Notes: generated from the letters alone by a model not told the origin. Positions 16,996-26,507 are shown, counted from the stretch's first letter. The stretch is 37,716 bases of DNA from Opitutia bacterium (GCA_002721705.1 PBLJ01000072.1:1-37716), one strand, 5' to 3'. Numbers and translations are program-made.

Positions 16996-18007
16996 AGTGT
17001 CCTTGCGGGTTCTCGAGCTGCCAGCGCCAAGCGTCCACCATCATTTCGTCAAGATCGCGGGTGGCCTCCCATCCAAGAACCTTCTTGGCGAGGGAAGGAT
17101 TCGCCCAGGCCTCCGCAACGTCCCCTGGTCGACGTTGGACGACTTTGCGGGGGATCTTTTGACCGGTTGCGCGTTCGAAGGCATCGACCAATTCGAGCAC
17201 GGTGGTTCCTCTACCCGTACCTAGGTTGAAAGTACGCAAACCGTCCACCTTCGCAAGGTGATCCAAAGCCTTCAAGTGGGCATCGGCCAAATCCACGACG
17301 TGGAGGTAATCTCTGACACAGGTGCCGTCGAGCGTGGAATAATCGCCTCCGAAAATAGAAAGGCTGTCCAGCTTGCCGGTGGCCACTTGGCAAATCACTG
17401 GCACGAGGTTTTCGGGTTTGCCGAGGGGGTCTTCGCCAATAAGAGCGCTGGGGTGGGCGCCCACGGGATTGAAATAACGTAGAATCGCGGCATTCCATCG
17501 TGAATCGGCGGCGCACAACCCACTCAGAATTTTCTCCACCATGTATTTCGTGGCGCCATAAGGACTGGAAACCTGTCCCGTGAGATGATCTTCTCGCAAA
17601 GGAACGGCTTGTGGTTCCCCATACACCGTGCAGGAAGAACTGAAAACGAAATTGCGCGCGCCATACTCCTCCATGACCTCGAGCAAGGTGATGGAGCCCG
17701 CGACGTTGTTGAGATAATAAGCGAGTGGTTTCTCGGTCGATTCGCTCACCGACTTGAAGGCAGCAAAATGGATGACGGCCGAAAAGGCTCCGTGACGATC
17801 GAATACTTTGTTCAGCGTCTCACGGTCTCCCGAATCCCCTTCCACCACCTCCACTTCCCTTCCCGCCAGCTCCCCTACCCTGCGGAGGGCGTCCGGCGAG
17901 GAATTGGAAAAGTCGTCGAGCACCACTACTTCTCGACCAGCCTCGAGCAAAGCAAGTGTAGTATGACTGCCAATGTAACCTGCTCCTCCGGTGATTAAAG
18001 TCTTCAT
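16976..18007 (-). CDS. galE: UDP-glucose 4-epimerase
   Basis: The 343-residue extended SDR has GGAGYIGS (7-14) for NAD binding, the SSSCTVYG strand (123-130) with the catalytic Ser/Thr, and the YxxxK pair Tyr150-Lys154 (SPYGATKYMVEK). The full-length pattern (FSNSSPDALRRV, RYFNPVGAH, DYLHVVDLA, a GTGRGTTVLE turn) is that of GalE, which interconverts UDP-glucose and UDP-galactose, and sometimes the N-acetyl forms. It lies seven bases after the sugar-transferase stop and is the last gene of the polysaccharide cluster. It can supply UDP-Gal or UDP-GalNAc to the glycosyltransferases there. It converges with the DUF192 gene, with no room for a separate terminator. Confidence 0.92.
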   Translation of the reverse strand: MKTLITGGAGYIGSHTTLALLEAGREVVVLDDFSNSSPDALRRVGELAGREVEVVEGDSGDRETLNKVFDRHGAFSAVIHFAAFKSVSESTEKPLAYYLNNVAGSITLLEVMEEYGARNFVFSSSCTVYGEPQAVPLREDHLTGQVSSPYGATKYMVEKILSGLCAADSRWNAAILRYFNPVGAHPSALIGEDPLGKPENLVPVICQVATGKLDSLSIFGGDYSTLDGTCVRDYLHVVDLADAHLKALDHLAKVDGLRTFNLGTGRGTTVLELVDAFERATGQKIPRKVVQRRPGDVAEAWANPSLAKKVLGWEATRDLDEMMVDAWRWQLENPQGHSRGSEE

Positions 18008-18014
18008 GAACGCA

Positions 18015-19349
18015 TCAACGACTACCCTTCGCCACGGAGCGAAGAGTGGACAAGATAATCTGCAAATCCAACAACAAGGAGGCGTTTTTCAGGTAGTATA
18101 GGTCATGAGCCAGTTTTTCTTTCGACGCAGACGACCCTGCCGCATAGCGAAAACGAATCTGAGCCCAACCGGTAAGTCCGGGTTTGACTAGATGGCGACA
18201 AGGCCAAAGAGGGATTTCATCATTTAGTTTCTCGACGAACTCGGGACGTTCGGGACGAGGTCCTACAATGGACATCTCTCCACGCAAGACATTCCAGAAT
18301 TGGGGAATTTCGTCGATTCTCGAACGCCTCAGGAAAGCCCCGACTCGAGTGGCTCTGGAATCGCGTTCACTGGCCCACTGGGCGCCTTTCGCTTCGGCAT
18401 CCGTTCGCATAGTACGAAGTTTGTGCAAAGTGAAGGGACGTCCTAGAAAGCCGACTCTTCGCTGTGAAAAGAAGACGGGGCCACCCGATTCCAAGACAAT
18501 GGCGGCGGCGGCCAAGAGCAGAAGAGGAGAAAGAACGACAAGACCCAAGATCGCTATGAACACGTCGAGGCAGCGCTTGGCTCGATGAAAAATGGGGTGT
18601 CGCACGCGGAGATCGAGCCTAGCCAGCCATGACTCATCAACGTGATCGGGAGGCACGCAGGAAAAAGAACGTTCCCAGAAATCGACCCAATCGGACACAC
18701 GCGTCCCTCCAGCCAATAATTCAACCAAGTCGAAATCCTGCCCCAAATCACGATCGTTGCGCATGGTCACGAGTTCGTCCACTCCGTGTTCGCGACAAAA
18801 TTCGGTTAAGGCCGAAACGCCTCCTGCTTTCTCCAAGGCCTCGAGGTCTTCCAAGACGAAAGGCGCTGATTCAGTTGCCGCCCGCTTGGTCAACTCCTCG
18901 GCGGCGTCTTTCGAGACCAAAGCCATCACCCGAGGTCGATTGCGAGAAGCCATGCTCCCGATCATGGCCCTGAGGAACGCGACCGCGACTACGGAACAAG
19001 CCCCGATCTTCAGTAAGGCCAAGCGGCCAACGAATTGAAACTCGATACCGTAGACTAACAACAACAACGCCAAACAGGCAATGGATGCGGCGAAAATCGC
19101 CAACACCACGCGGATACGCCAAGATCGGGGCGGTTGAGGTTCATGCAAACCAAGCATTTCACCCGCCAATATGAAAGCGATGCCGTAAAACAAACCGCAG
19201 AAAACCAAACGCTCGGTCGATAGGGCTCTCAAAGTCTCGCTTTCGGGAGCCCAGTAAAGAGGCACGAACACCACCGCGCATGCCGCCACCGCGAGATCGA
19301 ACGCAACCCAAGCGCCTTTGCCTAGATTCCAGTTTGAACCGCGGCTCAT
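18015..19349 (-). CDS. Polyprenyl-phosphate sugar-1-phosphate transferase (initiating enzyme)
   Basis: This is a polyisoprenyl-phosphate hexose-1-phosphate transferase of the WbaP/WcaJ type, 444 residues. Four N-terminal membrane helices lie at about 13-32, 47-65, 81-100 and 111-130. A soluble middle domain follows, then a fifth hydrophobic segment at about 262-284. The catalytic C-terminal domain has KRCLDV (258-263), RVGFLGRPFTLHKLRTM (298-314), the Asp-Glu pair in RIDEIPQFWNVLRGE (344-358) and IVGPRPERPEF. It moves a sugar-1-phosphate from UDP-sugar to undecaprenyl phosphate and so starts a surface glycan. The ATG at 19349 overlaps the TGA of the upstream GT gene (TGATG), which rules out the longer frame reaching 19451. 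Confidence 0.9.
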   Translation of the reverse strand: MSRGSNWNLGKGAWVAFDLAVAACAVVFVPLYWAPESETLRALSTERLVFCGLFYGIAFILAGEMLGLHEPQPPRSWRIRVVLAIFAASIACLALLLLVYGIEFQFVGRLALLKIGACSVVAVAFLRAMIGSMASRNRPRVMALVSKDAAEELTKRAATESAPFVLEDLEALEKAGGVSALTEFCREHGVDELVTMRNDRDLGQDFDLVELLAGGTRVSDWVDFWERSFSCVPPDHVDESWLARLDLRVRHPIFHRAKRCLDVFIAILGLVVLSPLLLLAAAAIVLESGGPVFFSQRRVGFLGRPFTLHKLRTMRTDAEAKGAQWASERDSRATRVGAFLRRSRIDEIPQFWNVLRGEMSIVGPRPERPEFVEKLNDEIPLWPCRHLVKPGLTGWAQIRFRYAAGSSASKEKLAHDLYYLKNASLLLDLQIILSTLRSVAKGSR

Positions 19350-20509
19350 CAATTCAGTTTCCCTTTCACTGAAGTTTCGTGAATTCGTTCCAGTCGCTCT
19401 GCGAAACGATTCGCGCCGTCTCGACGATCCAGCGAAGAGCGCAAAGCCCATGCGTTATCGGACATACGATTCCAAGCCGTTGGATCGGCCTTCAACTCTA
19501 CAATGGCTTGAGCCATGGCTTGAGGATCGGCTTTGGGAAAAACAATTCCCGCATCTCGCTCGGTCAAAAACTCGGTTAATTCGCCAACCGGAGTAGCCAA
19601 TACGGGCAAGCCCGCTCCGAGATACTCGTAAACCTTTGCTGGAAATGCTTTTTGCATGGCCTCTGAATCCTTGAGTAAACAAATTCCCAAGTTGGATTCA
19701 GCAAGAAAGTCGGCAATTCGTGGTAGCGACTTTTCTCCCAGGAATTCGGCTCGACCCCAATCTCCATTCCGGCTGACTGCCCCCAAGTCTCCAGCCAGCC
19801 GAAAACGAACGTTGGAATCCAAACGTTCCGTTTCCTGAATTAAGGCGCGAAGAGCTTCCACGTCGTAGAATCGGCCAAGTCGGCCATGATAAAAAACGGT
19901 GAACGGCCTGTCTTTGGATGGAAAGGAGGCTTTTTTCGCAAACACCTTGCCATCGAATCCATTGGGGAACCACGCCACTTTGCCTTTGCCTGCGACTTCT
20001 CCCAAGTCCTCGGTCAAACCGCGGGTCACGGTGGCAACCAATCGAGCCCCATCGTAAGCGTTGCGTTCCATGCGTTGCAGATACCTGCCGGTGATTCCCG
20101 AGGGCCGGACGAGCCCTAAGTCAAACAAAACTCTCGGGTATCGGTCACGAACGTCCAGAACGTAAGGCAAGTTCAAACGCCTCAATGTCCGGGCACAACG
20201 GCATGCCATGAAAAAAGGAGGTGAGGTGAGGATCGTCAAATCAGGTTTTGGAGCCAGCTGCTTCAATAATCGCCCGAGGTCACGTCCCAATCGCATTTCC
20301 TGAACCAAACGGCGAGGAAGGGAGCTTCGAAAGGATGGAGTCTCGAAACGAGAAACCTGCACTCTTGGGTCTTCGCTGGACGCTTGCTTGGAAGAGAGGA
20401 CCCTTACTTCATGTCCTCGTTCCTCGAGGGCATCCGCCAAGGGTCCCATACGAGAGGCGGCGGCGGCGGCCATCGGCGCAAATTCGGAAGTGACGAGGGC
20501 GATATTCAC
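19349..20509 (-). CDS. GT4-family glycosyltransferase
   Basis: The 386-residue protein is a GT-B glycosyltransferase. The N-terminal Rossmann half has the acceptor-side pattern SEFAPMAAAAASRMGPLADALEERGHEVRVL. The linker holds NGFDGKVF, and the donor-side half has FYHGRLGRFYDVEALR, followed by KVYEYLGAGLPVLATPVGE near residue 310, the nucleotide-sugar-binding region of group 1 transferases. Sugar and linkage cannot be read from sequence. The start is a GTG directly abutting the TAA of the 2-epimerase gene, and the end overlaps the sugar-transferase gene by one base, so translation is likely coupled on both sides. It probably adds an early residue to the lipid-linked glycan. Confidence 0.82.
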   Translation of the reverse strand: MNIALVTSEFAPMAAAAASRMGPLADALEERGHEVRVLSSKQASSEDPRVQVSRFETPSFRSSLPRRLVQEMRLGRDLGRLLKQLAPKPDLTILTSPPFFMACRCARTLRRLNLPYVLDVRDRYPRVLFDLGLVRPSGITGRYLQRMERNAYDGARLVATVTRGLTEDLGEVAGKGKVAWFPNGFDGKVFAKKASFPSKDRPFTVFYHGRLGRFYDVEALRALIQETERLDSNVRFRLAGDLGAVSRNGDWGRAEFLGEKSLPRIADFLAESNLGICLLKDSEAMQKAFPAKVYEYLGAGLPVLATPVGELTEFLTERDAGIVFPKADPQAMAQAIVELKADPTAWNRMSDNAWALRSSLDRRDGANRFAERLERIHETSVKGKLN

Positions 20510-21595
20510 TTAATCAGCTTCAACCAAGGCGGCGGCAATGATATCGGAGGAATGGCCATCTCCGTAGAGAGGAAGGTCCCAGTCCGGAGAGGAATGGATG
20601 GCCTCCATGGCTTTTTCCGGGATCGAATCCACGCCGGGGCGAGCAAGACGGTTGTGGCCTCCGGGAAGGAGTTCCATCCATTCGGTCTCAGTTCGTATCG
20701 TCACGCATGGAGTCCGATGGAAGAACGCTTCCTTCTGCATGCCACCTGAATCAGTCAAGACGAGGGCTGCTGCGGCTTGAAGACGCAACATGTCCAAGTA
20801 ACCTACCGGCTCGATAATCCGAGCGTTCGAGGCAAGGCTTTCCAGCAAACCGAATTCTTTTAATCTGGCTCGCGTGCGCGGATGCAGCGGGCAAAGAATC
20901 GGCAAGGACTGAGCAACCTCGCCTAGGCCCTGCAAAACCTCGGTCAAGCAATCTTCATGGTCCACGTTTTCCGGTCGATGCATCGTGCAAAGAGCGAAGC
21001 CGCCTGGCTCAAGACCGTACTCCTCGAGAACACGGCTCTTTTGCTGGGCAAGGTCACCGAAAAGCCTAACGGCATCGAACATCACGTCTCCCGTGCGGAC
21101 AACGTTTTTGCCGCTAAATCCCTCCATTGCCAACCTACGAGCAGCTTCCTCGGTAGGAGCGAACAGAAGATCGCAGGCGTGATCGGTCAATATGCGGTTG
21201 ATTTCCTCGGGCATGTTGCGGTTGTTTGAACGCAAACCGGCCTCGACGTGCGCGCAGGGCAAATTCAACTTGGTAGCGGCGAGGGCACCTGCGAGGGTAG
21301 AGTTCGTGTCACCGTAAACCAGAGTCCAGTCGGGGCGTTCGCGTTCGAGAACCTTCTCGATTTGAGTCAGCATGGCTCCAGTCATGGCTCCATGACTTCC
21401 TCCGGAAATGGCGAGATTGGCATCCGGTTCGGGGATGCCCATTTCCTCGAAGAATATGCGGGACATGTTGTCGTCGAAATGCTGCCCGGTATGGAGAAGG
21501 TACTCATCGGCGCCCTGTTTTTCGCGCAAGGCTCTGGAAACAACGGCCGCCTTGACGAATTGGGGGCGGGCTCCAATGACACTGACGATTTTCAT
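20510..21595 (-). CDS. wecB: Non-hydrolysing UDP-GlcNAc 2-epimerase family enzyme (WecB/WbpI type)
   Basis: The 361-residue protein has the family motifs GARPQFVK (8-15), TGQH (36-39), GDTNST (95-100, Asp96), HVEAGLRS (116-123, Glu118) and PEEINR (129-134, Glu131), plus DSGGMQKEAFF and a TEW-x-EL stretch near the C terminus. These residues match the catalytic acids of WecB, which converts UDP-GlcNAc to UDP-ManNAc. The overall wording (GARPQFVKA, HTGQHFDDNMS, MQKEAFF) resembles WbpI-like enzymes that act on a diacetamido uronic acid, by my recollection, so the true substrate may differ. The ATG overlaps the upstream GT stop (ATGA); a longer frame to 21667 lies inside that gene and was not used. 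Confidence 0.85.
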   Translation of the reverse strand: MKIVSVIGARPQFVKAAVVSRALREKQGADEYLLHTGQHFDDNMSRIFFEEMGIPEPDANLAISGGSHGAMTGAMLTQIEKVLERERPDWTLVYGDTNSTLAGALAATKLNLPCAHVEAGLRSNNRNMPEEINRILTDHACDLLFAPTEEAARRLAMEGFSGKNVVRTGDVMFDAVRLFGDLAQQKSRVLEEYGLEPGGFALCTMHRPENVDHEDCLTEVLQGLGEVAQSLPILCPLHPRTRARLKEFGLLESLASNARIIEPVGYLDMLRLQAAAALVLTDSGGMQKEAFFHRTPCVTIRTETEWMELLPGGHNRLARPGVDSIPEKAMEAIHSSPDWDLPLYGDGHSSDIIAAALVEAD

Positions 21596-22770
21596 GATTG
21601 CCGCCCTGAATTTGAAAACAAGCCGTGATAAAGGCCGAGGAGGGCATTTTCCTGTTTTTCCCAGCAATGATCTTCCGCCATAACGCGAGCATTGGCTCCC
21701 AAGTGATCAAGGTTCATGTTCAAGATTCGTTCCACGGCATTCGCAATGCCTCGAGCGGTAATGTCGGGGCAAACCACGCCGCATTCGTATTGCTCGATCG
21801 TGGACCTCATCTCAGGTAAATCACTAACCAATACGGGCAACCCAGCCATACCGTATTCAAACAACTTGTTGGGCATGCAATAACGATAGCTCAAACAGAG
21901 ATCCTCGATGAGTGACAATCCGACGTCGGCGGAAGAAACGCAATCGATCAATTCGCTCGAGGGGACAGGGTCATGGAAGTATACGTTTGGCTCTCGACGG
22001 GCAACGCTCCGAACCCGAGCTTCCAAATTTCGTCCCTCCAAGGAAGTCCCGCCATATCCAATGAAAACAAGAGCTCTATCCTTCTGACCCGAGAAAGCGT
22101 CGAGGGTGGCCTCCACGGCGCGCCCCTTCGCCAGGCTTCCAACGTAAAGGAAGATCGGAGTGTCGGGAGAAATTGAAAATCGCTCTCTCAAGAGGTTCGT
22201 TTTGTTCCGCTTCCACACAGGAGGCGCATTACGCACCACACTAGGTCTGGCGACGTCATAGCGAGCGGAGTACCAATCCGCTATTTTATCACCGACCGTA
22301 ATGGTGGCGTCGACACAAACGAAGAACGCCTTCTCCAGCCATCTCGACAAGTACTTGCGCATGCCGCGGGCAGCCATCTTCTCGGTTTCAAGTTCATGAG
22401 CATCGTAAACAAGAACACTTCTTCCGCCTAGCAATTTCGCCATCGCGGCCAAAGGCAAAGGTTCCAAGTCGTTGCAGTGAATTGCGTCGAATTCACGGGC
22501 TGAACCAAGCAAGCGACAAGCCATGCCGACAAGGCTTCCCAATCTACCCGGCCCGGAACAACGAACCACGCGAAAGCCATCTATCTCCTCCTTCGCAGGC
22601 AAACCTTCACCGGAGAAAGCGAACAAAGTCACGTCAAACCCATGGGAAGCCAGACTTCGACAAGTTTTCTCCACACGGGAATCATGACGGAAATCGTTGA
22701 AGACCAAGTTGGCGAGTCGCACTCCTTTCCCTTTGGAGGATATGGTTTGAACCTGTGTATGCGAGGTCAC
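21592..22770 (-). CDS. GT4-like glycosyltransferase
   Basis: The 392-residue GT-B protein has an N-terminal half with NLVFNDFRHDSRVEKTCRSL and the YDAHELE motif near residue 125 that recurs in GT4 acceptor domains. The C-terminal half contains FLYVGSLAKGRAVEATLDAF, and NKLFEYGMAGLPVLVSDLPE near residue 320, the donor-binding region. Donor and acceptor are unknown. The start is a GTG at 22770, 15 bases after the preceding stop. A second in-frame GTG at 22722 has AGGG six bases upstream and removes a polar 16-residue leader, so it is a real alternative. The stop overlaps the 2-epimerase start. Confidence 0.8.
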   Translation of the reverse strand: MTSHTQVQTISSKGKGVRLANLVFNDFRHDSRVEKTCRSLASHGFDVTLFAFSGEGLPAKEEIDGFRVVRCSGPGRLGSLVGMACRLLGSAREFDAIHCNDLEPLPLAAMAKLLGGRSVLVYDAHELETEKMAARGMRKYLSRWLEKAFFVCVDATITVGDKIADWYSARYDVARPSVVRNAPPVWKRNKTNLLRERFSISPDTPIFLYVGSLAKGRAVEATLDAFSGQKDRALVFIGYGGTSLEGRNLEARVRSVARREPNVYFHDPVPSSELIDCVSSADVGLSLIEDLCLSYRYCMPNKLFEYGMAGLPVLVSDLPEMRSTIEQYECGVVCPDITARGIANAVERILNMNLDHLGANARVMAEDHCWEKQENALLGLYHGLFSNSGRQS

Positions 22771-22785
22771 GGCTTGGGTTCGAAG

Positions 22786-24099
22786 CTAGCTTTTCCTTTC
22801 TCGGTTGGCTCGCATGAAGTCGCGCCCCTTGCGCAACGCCTTGCCTACGACGGGAAAGGAACCCACCCGTTGTTTGATATCGGACCATGCCCATAGGAGC
22901 TTTTTCTTGAGGCGCAGGTCTTTTTCATATTCCTCGATCAAGTTAGCGGCTCGGCCAAAAGCTTCGGAATCGACGTCCGGCCCGCGGTATTTGTCATGAA
23001 TGAGTTTCACGATTTCACGAGCTTTCACGGAGTACCGCAAGGCGGTGCAATCGGCAATCGCTTCACGACACCGCTCAATCATGCTTTCGACCTCGCCGAC
23101 GTCAGCCATCGACCTTCGCACGGTATCGAAATCCGAAGCATCGGGCTTGATTGGCAAGTAATGGTCCCAAGGGGTGAGCAACCCACTGTAATCTCCTTCC
23201 ACCAAGATTTGGGCGCTGCGTAGAAGAGCCGCCTCCAAGGCACGAGGGGAAATGGCGGTAAAATCCCCATGTCGCTCATCCTCGGAGGGAAAGCAATTCT
23301 CTGCCACTTCCTCGAAAGCGGCATTGGGTCGCTTGAGCAAATAGCGACGAACTGCGCCCGCGACGTCGCCGACTGGATCCAACAGGCTGGAACCGCTGTT
23401 GGATCCCAAAGTAAATTTGCAGTCATTGATGAAATCCAGCCACGCATCCCCTTTGAGAAAGCCCGATGCATCGGGGAAAAGCTCAATCGAGACCTTTAAG
23501 TCGGCGTCTTCCGTGAGAGCCTTGAGGTCACGCCCTATGGTCCATTTGGTTTCCCCCAACCGTCCACGAGTCGGCAATAACTTCTTAGCTCGATATCCTA
23601 TGTCAATGGAGCGCCTTGAAAAAGGTTTGGTGGGATAATCCAAAAGGGCGTCGTCCACGCATCCGGTGTACCACAACTTGATTTCACCCTTCTGGAAATA
23701 TTTTGGATAAAGTAATTCCCAACGATCGGGAATGACTGAAAACAACACGTCCACTTCCCACTCGCACATCCATTTGTCGGTGATCAAATGACAATCGTAA
23801 TCGTCTTGAGGAAAAGCCAGCACGACGGCGTTCGAATCCTTGACGAAAGCAAAATCTCTTTTCCGCCGTTTCAGAATGGCTGGGTCGAAACACCGCTCTC
23901 CCATGAAGGTAGTGTCGAGGACAATGGCATGGAAATGGATTTCCTTGAGGTATTCGGGAAAAGGAAGCGAAACTTCATGGTAGACGTAATTATGCTCGGG
24001 GAAATGATCTTGCAGGAAGAAAAGATGCTTTCGCAAGGAGCGGTTGGCCTTGGCGGGATTACCGAGACGATGCAAGGTGAGAACGTTTAGTTTGTTCAA
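22786..24099 (-). CDS. Uncharacterised GT-like protein, paralogue 1 of 3
   Basis: The 437-residue protein has no motif of a named family that I can assign with certainty. It is homologous over its full length to the next gene upstream. Shared blocks are LTLHRLGNP (7-15), AFPQDDYD (95-102), DIGYRAKKLP (166-175, later YR-x-R/K-LP in all copies), FINDCKFTLGSNSGSSLLD (223-241), AISPRALEA (282-290) and PWDHYLPIKPD (310-320). The last two resemble the donor half of group 1 glycosyltransferases, so a GT-B enzyme is the best guess. The tail is basic, with no membrane helix. The TTG start aligns with the GTG start of paralogue 2 and follows its TAG by seven bases. Confidence 0.7.
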   Translation of the reverse strand: MNKLNVLTLHRLGNPAKANRSLRKHLFFLQDHFPEHNYVYHEVSLPFPEYLKEIHFHAIVLDTTFMGERCFDPAILKRRKRDFAFVKDSNAVVLAFPQDDYDCHLITDKWMCEWEVDVLFSVIPDRWELLYPKYFQKGEIKLWYTGCVDDALLDYPTKPFSRRSIDIGYRAKKLLPTRGRLGETKWTIGRDLKALTEDADLKVSIELFPDASGFLKGDAWLDFINDCKFTLGSNSGSSLLDPVGDVAGAVRRYLLKRPNAAFEEVAENCFPSEDERHGDFTAISPRALEAALLRSAQILVEGDYSGLLTPWDHYLPIKPDASDFDTVRRSMADVGEVESMIERCREAIADCTALRYSVKAREIVKLIHDKYRGPDVDSEAFGRAANLIEEYEKDLRLKKKLLWAWSDIKQRVGSFPVVGKALRKGRDFMRANRERKS

Positions 24100-24106
24100 G
24101 TAGCGC

Positions 24107-25432
24107 CTAGGGTTCCGTTTTTGGCCGAGCCACTATCTTTCGACGAGTTCTTTCCTGAAAAGCGGACATTGTTTTTCTCAACCCAGGACCGAGGATCGGA
24201 ATCTTCGCAATGATGCTCTTGGTGTCCTGCCAAGCCCACAGCATCTTGTTTTTCTTTCCGATTTCTCGTTCGTATTTGGCAATAATGGCTTCTACTCCCT
24301 GCAAATGAGATTCGGGACGACTGTCTCCCGAGCGCTCTCGAATCAGGTCCAAAATGCGTTGCGCTTGAAAGGAGTAGCGAAGAAACCGACAATCCAAGAT
24401 CGCCTCGCGGCATCGCTTTATCATGCGTTCCATTTCCGCAACGTCTCCCATCGCCTCGAAAACCTCATCGAAATTGGAGGCATCGGGTCGAATCGGAAGG
24501 TAATGCTCCCAAGGTTCGACGATTCCACTGTATGCCCCATCAACCAAGATTTGCCCACTGCCAAGGGCGGCTGTCTCGAGAACTCGAGGGGAAATCGCCG
24601 TGAACTCGTATTTCCCTTCCTGACCCGGGAAACAGGCTGCCTCCACCTCCTCGAAGGTAGCATCCGGGGAATCCGCAAGATAGCGCCTCACCGCTTGCTG
24701 AATCTCTCTTCTGGGATCAAGGAGACTGGACCCACTGTTGGCTCCCAAGGTAAACTTGCAGTCATTGATGAAATTGATCCAATCATTCCCAAACAACCTC
24801 TTTCCATCACCCAAGACGACGTCGGTGCGAAGCCCGGCGGCTCGAGCCAAACGATCGACCTCTCGACCAATGGTCCATTTCGTCTGGCCCAAGCGACCGA
24901 AGTAAGGAGGTAGTTTCCTGGCGCGATAGCCAAGGTCGATGGTACGGTCTGCAAACGGTTTCGGTTGGAAGGACAGCAACTTTTCATCCAGGCACCCGCA
25001 ATAGGACAACTGAAATTCCCCTTTTTCATGATAACGCGGGTACAACACCTCCCGATGGGATTCCAAAACCGAAAAAACGACGTCGACCTTCCATTCCATC
25101 ATCCAATCGTCCAGCAACTCGTTGCAATCGTACTCGTCTTGCGGAAAGGCAAATCGAACGGCATCCAAGTCAGCGACGAACGAATATTCTTTCTTGCAGC
25201 GCTCGAGAACGTCGGGTTGCCCCCATCGAGAACAGAGGAGAGTGACGTCCAGAATGACTGCATCGAAAGGGATGTCCTTGACGTAGTCGGGAAGATGCAC
25301 CGCCACGTCGTGGTAGACGTAATTGTGCTCGGGAGCATGGTCCCTGAGAAAAAAGACGTGTTTGCGCAGGAAGCGCACCGCCCGTCGAGGATTCCCAAGA
25401 CGGTGCAGGGTAAGTATATTCAACTTCTCCAC
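24107..25432 (-). CDS. Uncharacterised GT-like protein, paralogue 2 of 3
   Basis: The 441-residue protein aligns end to end with paralogue 1 and almost surely arose by tandem duplication. It shares LNILTLHRLGNP at the N terminus, AFPQDEYDCN, DLGYRARKLPPYFGRLGQTK, FINDCKFTLGANSGSSLLD, AISPRVLE and PWEHYLPIRPDASNFDE. The C-terminal approximately 60 residues are helical and basic. The putative donor-site half suggests a glycosyltransferase acting on the cluster's glycan; no substrate can be named. The frame is open 177 bases farther upstream, but that stretch lies within the preceding epimerase gene, so I set the start at the GTG at 25432, 22 bases after that gene's stop and in register with paralogue 1. 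Confidence 0.7.
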   Translation of the reverse strand: MEKLNILTLHRLGNPRRAVRFLRKHVFFLRDHAPEHNYVYHDVAVHLPDYVKDIPFDAVILDVTLLCSRWGQPDVLERCKKEYSFVADLDAVRFAFPQDEYDCNELLDDWMMEWKVDVVFSVLESHREVLYPRYHEKGEFQLSYCGCLDEKLLSFQPKPFADRTIDLGYRARKLPPYFGRLGQTKWTIGREVDRLARAAGLRTDVVLGDGKRLFGNDWINFINDCKFTLGANSGSSLLDPRREIQQAVRRYLADSPDATFEEVEAACFPGQEGKYEFTAISPRVLETAALGSGQILVDGAYSGIVEPWEHYLPIRPDASNFDEVFEAMGDVAEMERMIKRCREAILDCRFLRYSFQAQRILDLIRERSGDSRPESHLQGVEAIIAKYEREIGKKNKMLWAWQDTKSIIAKIPILGPGLRKTMSAFQERTRRKIVARPKTEP

Positions 25433-25454
25433 TAGAAATGGAGCTACGCGGAGC

Positions 25455-26507
25455 TCAGAAGCCTTGCATTTGAGAATCGTGCCGCGCGATGCATTGGGCG
25501 ACCAAGTCTCGGTTCGCTTTCGTCCAATCGACGAGACGCGAAATGCCTTCCGATATCGAGACCTTGGCCTCGAAGCCAATTTCGTCTTTCGATTTCTCGG
25601 TTGACCCAAATCGTTTTCCGGAACGATCCCAATCGCGAGCCGGAAGTAAATCCACCGGGGTGGGGTTGCCCGTCGCCTCGTTGATCAAGGCGGCCAACTC
25701 GGCGATGGTGGTTTCCTTGCCGGAAGCCAAATTGTAAACGTCGCCGGGTTCGCCAGCCAAGGCGCAACGAATCAAGCCATGAGCCAAGTCCTCGACGAAA
25801 ATGAAGTCTCTGCTCGACTTGCCCTCGTTCTCTAGTGGCAGGGCTTCGTGATTCAGGGATTTCCAAACAAAGGTGGGTGTAACGTTGCGCCAAACGGTAT
25901 GAGGCGTGCCACGCCAGCGTCCGGCTCCCAGAATTTCACCGGGACCGTAGACGTTTTGGAAGCGGGCGCGCACGAAGGGAAGCCCGGCGGCTCCAAAATA
26001 ATAATTCCCGTAGAGTTCCCCGATCAATTTGGAAATGGAGTACGGGGAATCATGGAAAAGGGAGATGGGAGCATCCTCCTTGGTGGCAACGGCATCGTCG
26101 AACGTCTTCTCCGCCACGGCGCACCCGGCAGCCGAGTAGACCACCTTGCGAAGAGTGGGAACGTCCTTGAGGCGCTCGAAGAGCTTGAGGGAGGTAAGGG
26201 TATTGTTTTCGTGATCCGCCAAAGGATCTGCGATGGACGACTGGTTGCCATGGTAGCAGGCAAGGTGAAAGGCGAAATCGAGATCGTCAGGCAAAACGGA
26301 GAGGATCGAGTCGTCCGTGATGGAGCCGTGGATGAAGGTAACGGTGGAGGCTTCAGGCAGGTTACTTTCCTCGGAAGACAGAAGATTGTCCACCACGAGG
26401 ATTTCCCGTGGATCGCGTTCGAGCAATTGCCTGAGCAAATTGGATCCCACGAAACCGGCTCCTCCCACAACGAGGATCTTGGCGGCCTTGAAACTTTCTT
26501 TGCTCAT
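25455..26507 (-). CDS. NAD-dependent sugar-nucleotide epimerase/dehydratase (extended SDR)
   Basis: The 350-residue extended SDR has GGAGFVGS (15-22), a YSAAGCAVAE strand around Ser125, and the catalytic Tyr156-Lys160 pair (PYSISKLIGE). NVYGPGE and RDFIFVEDLAHGLIR are the usual substrate-domain and cofactor-domain landmarks. A dTDP-glucose 4,6-dehydratase-type TGD motif is not seen, so an epimerase or uronate-type enzyme is more likely, but the substrate is open. The ATG at 26507 is 13 bases after the preceding stop and starts a few residues before the dinucleotide-binding strand; the longer frame to 26576 was rejected. It is the third SDR gene in a row and the most diverged of the three. Confidence 0.8.
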   Translation of the reverse strand: MSKESFKAAKILVVGGAGFVGSNLLRQLLERDPREILVVDNLLSSEESNLPEASTVTFIHGSITDDSILSVLPDDLDFAFHLACYHGNQSSIADPLADHENNTLTSLKLFERLKDVPTLRKVVYSAAGCAVAEKTFDDAVATKEDAPISLFHDSPYSISKLIGELYGNYYFGAAGLPFVRARFQNVYGPGEILGAGRWRGTPHTVWRNVTPTFVWKSLNHEALPLENEGKSSRDFIFVEDLAHGLIRCALAGEPGDVYNLASGKETTIAELAALINEATGNPTPVDLLPARDWDRSGKRFGSTEKSKDEIGFEAKVSISEGISRLVDWTKANRDLVAQCIARHDSQMQGF

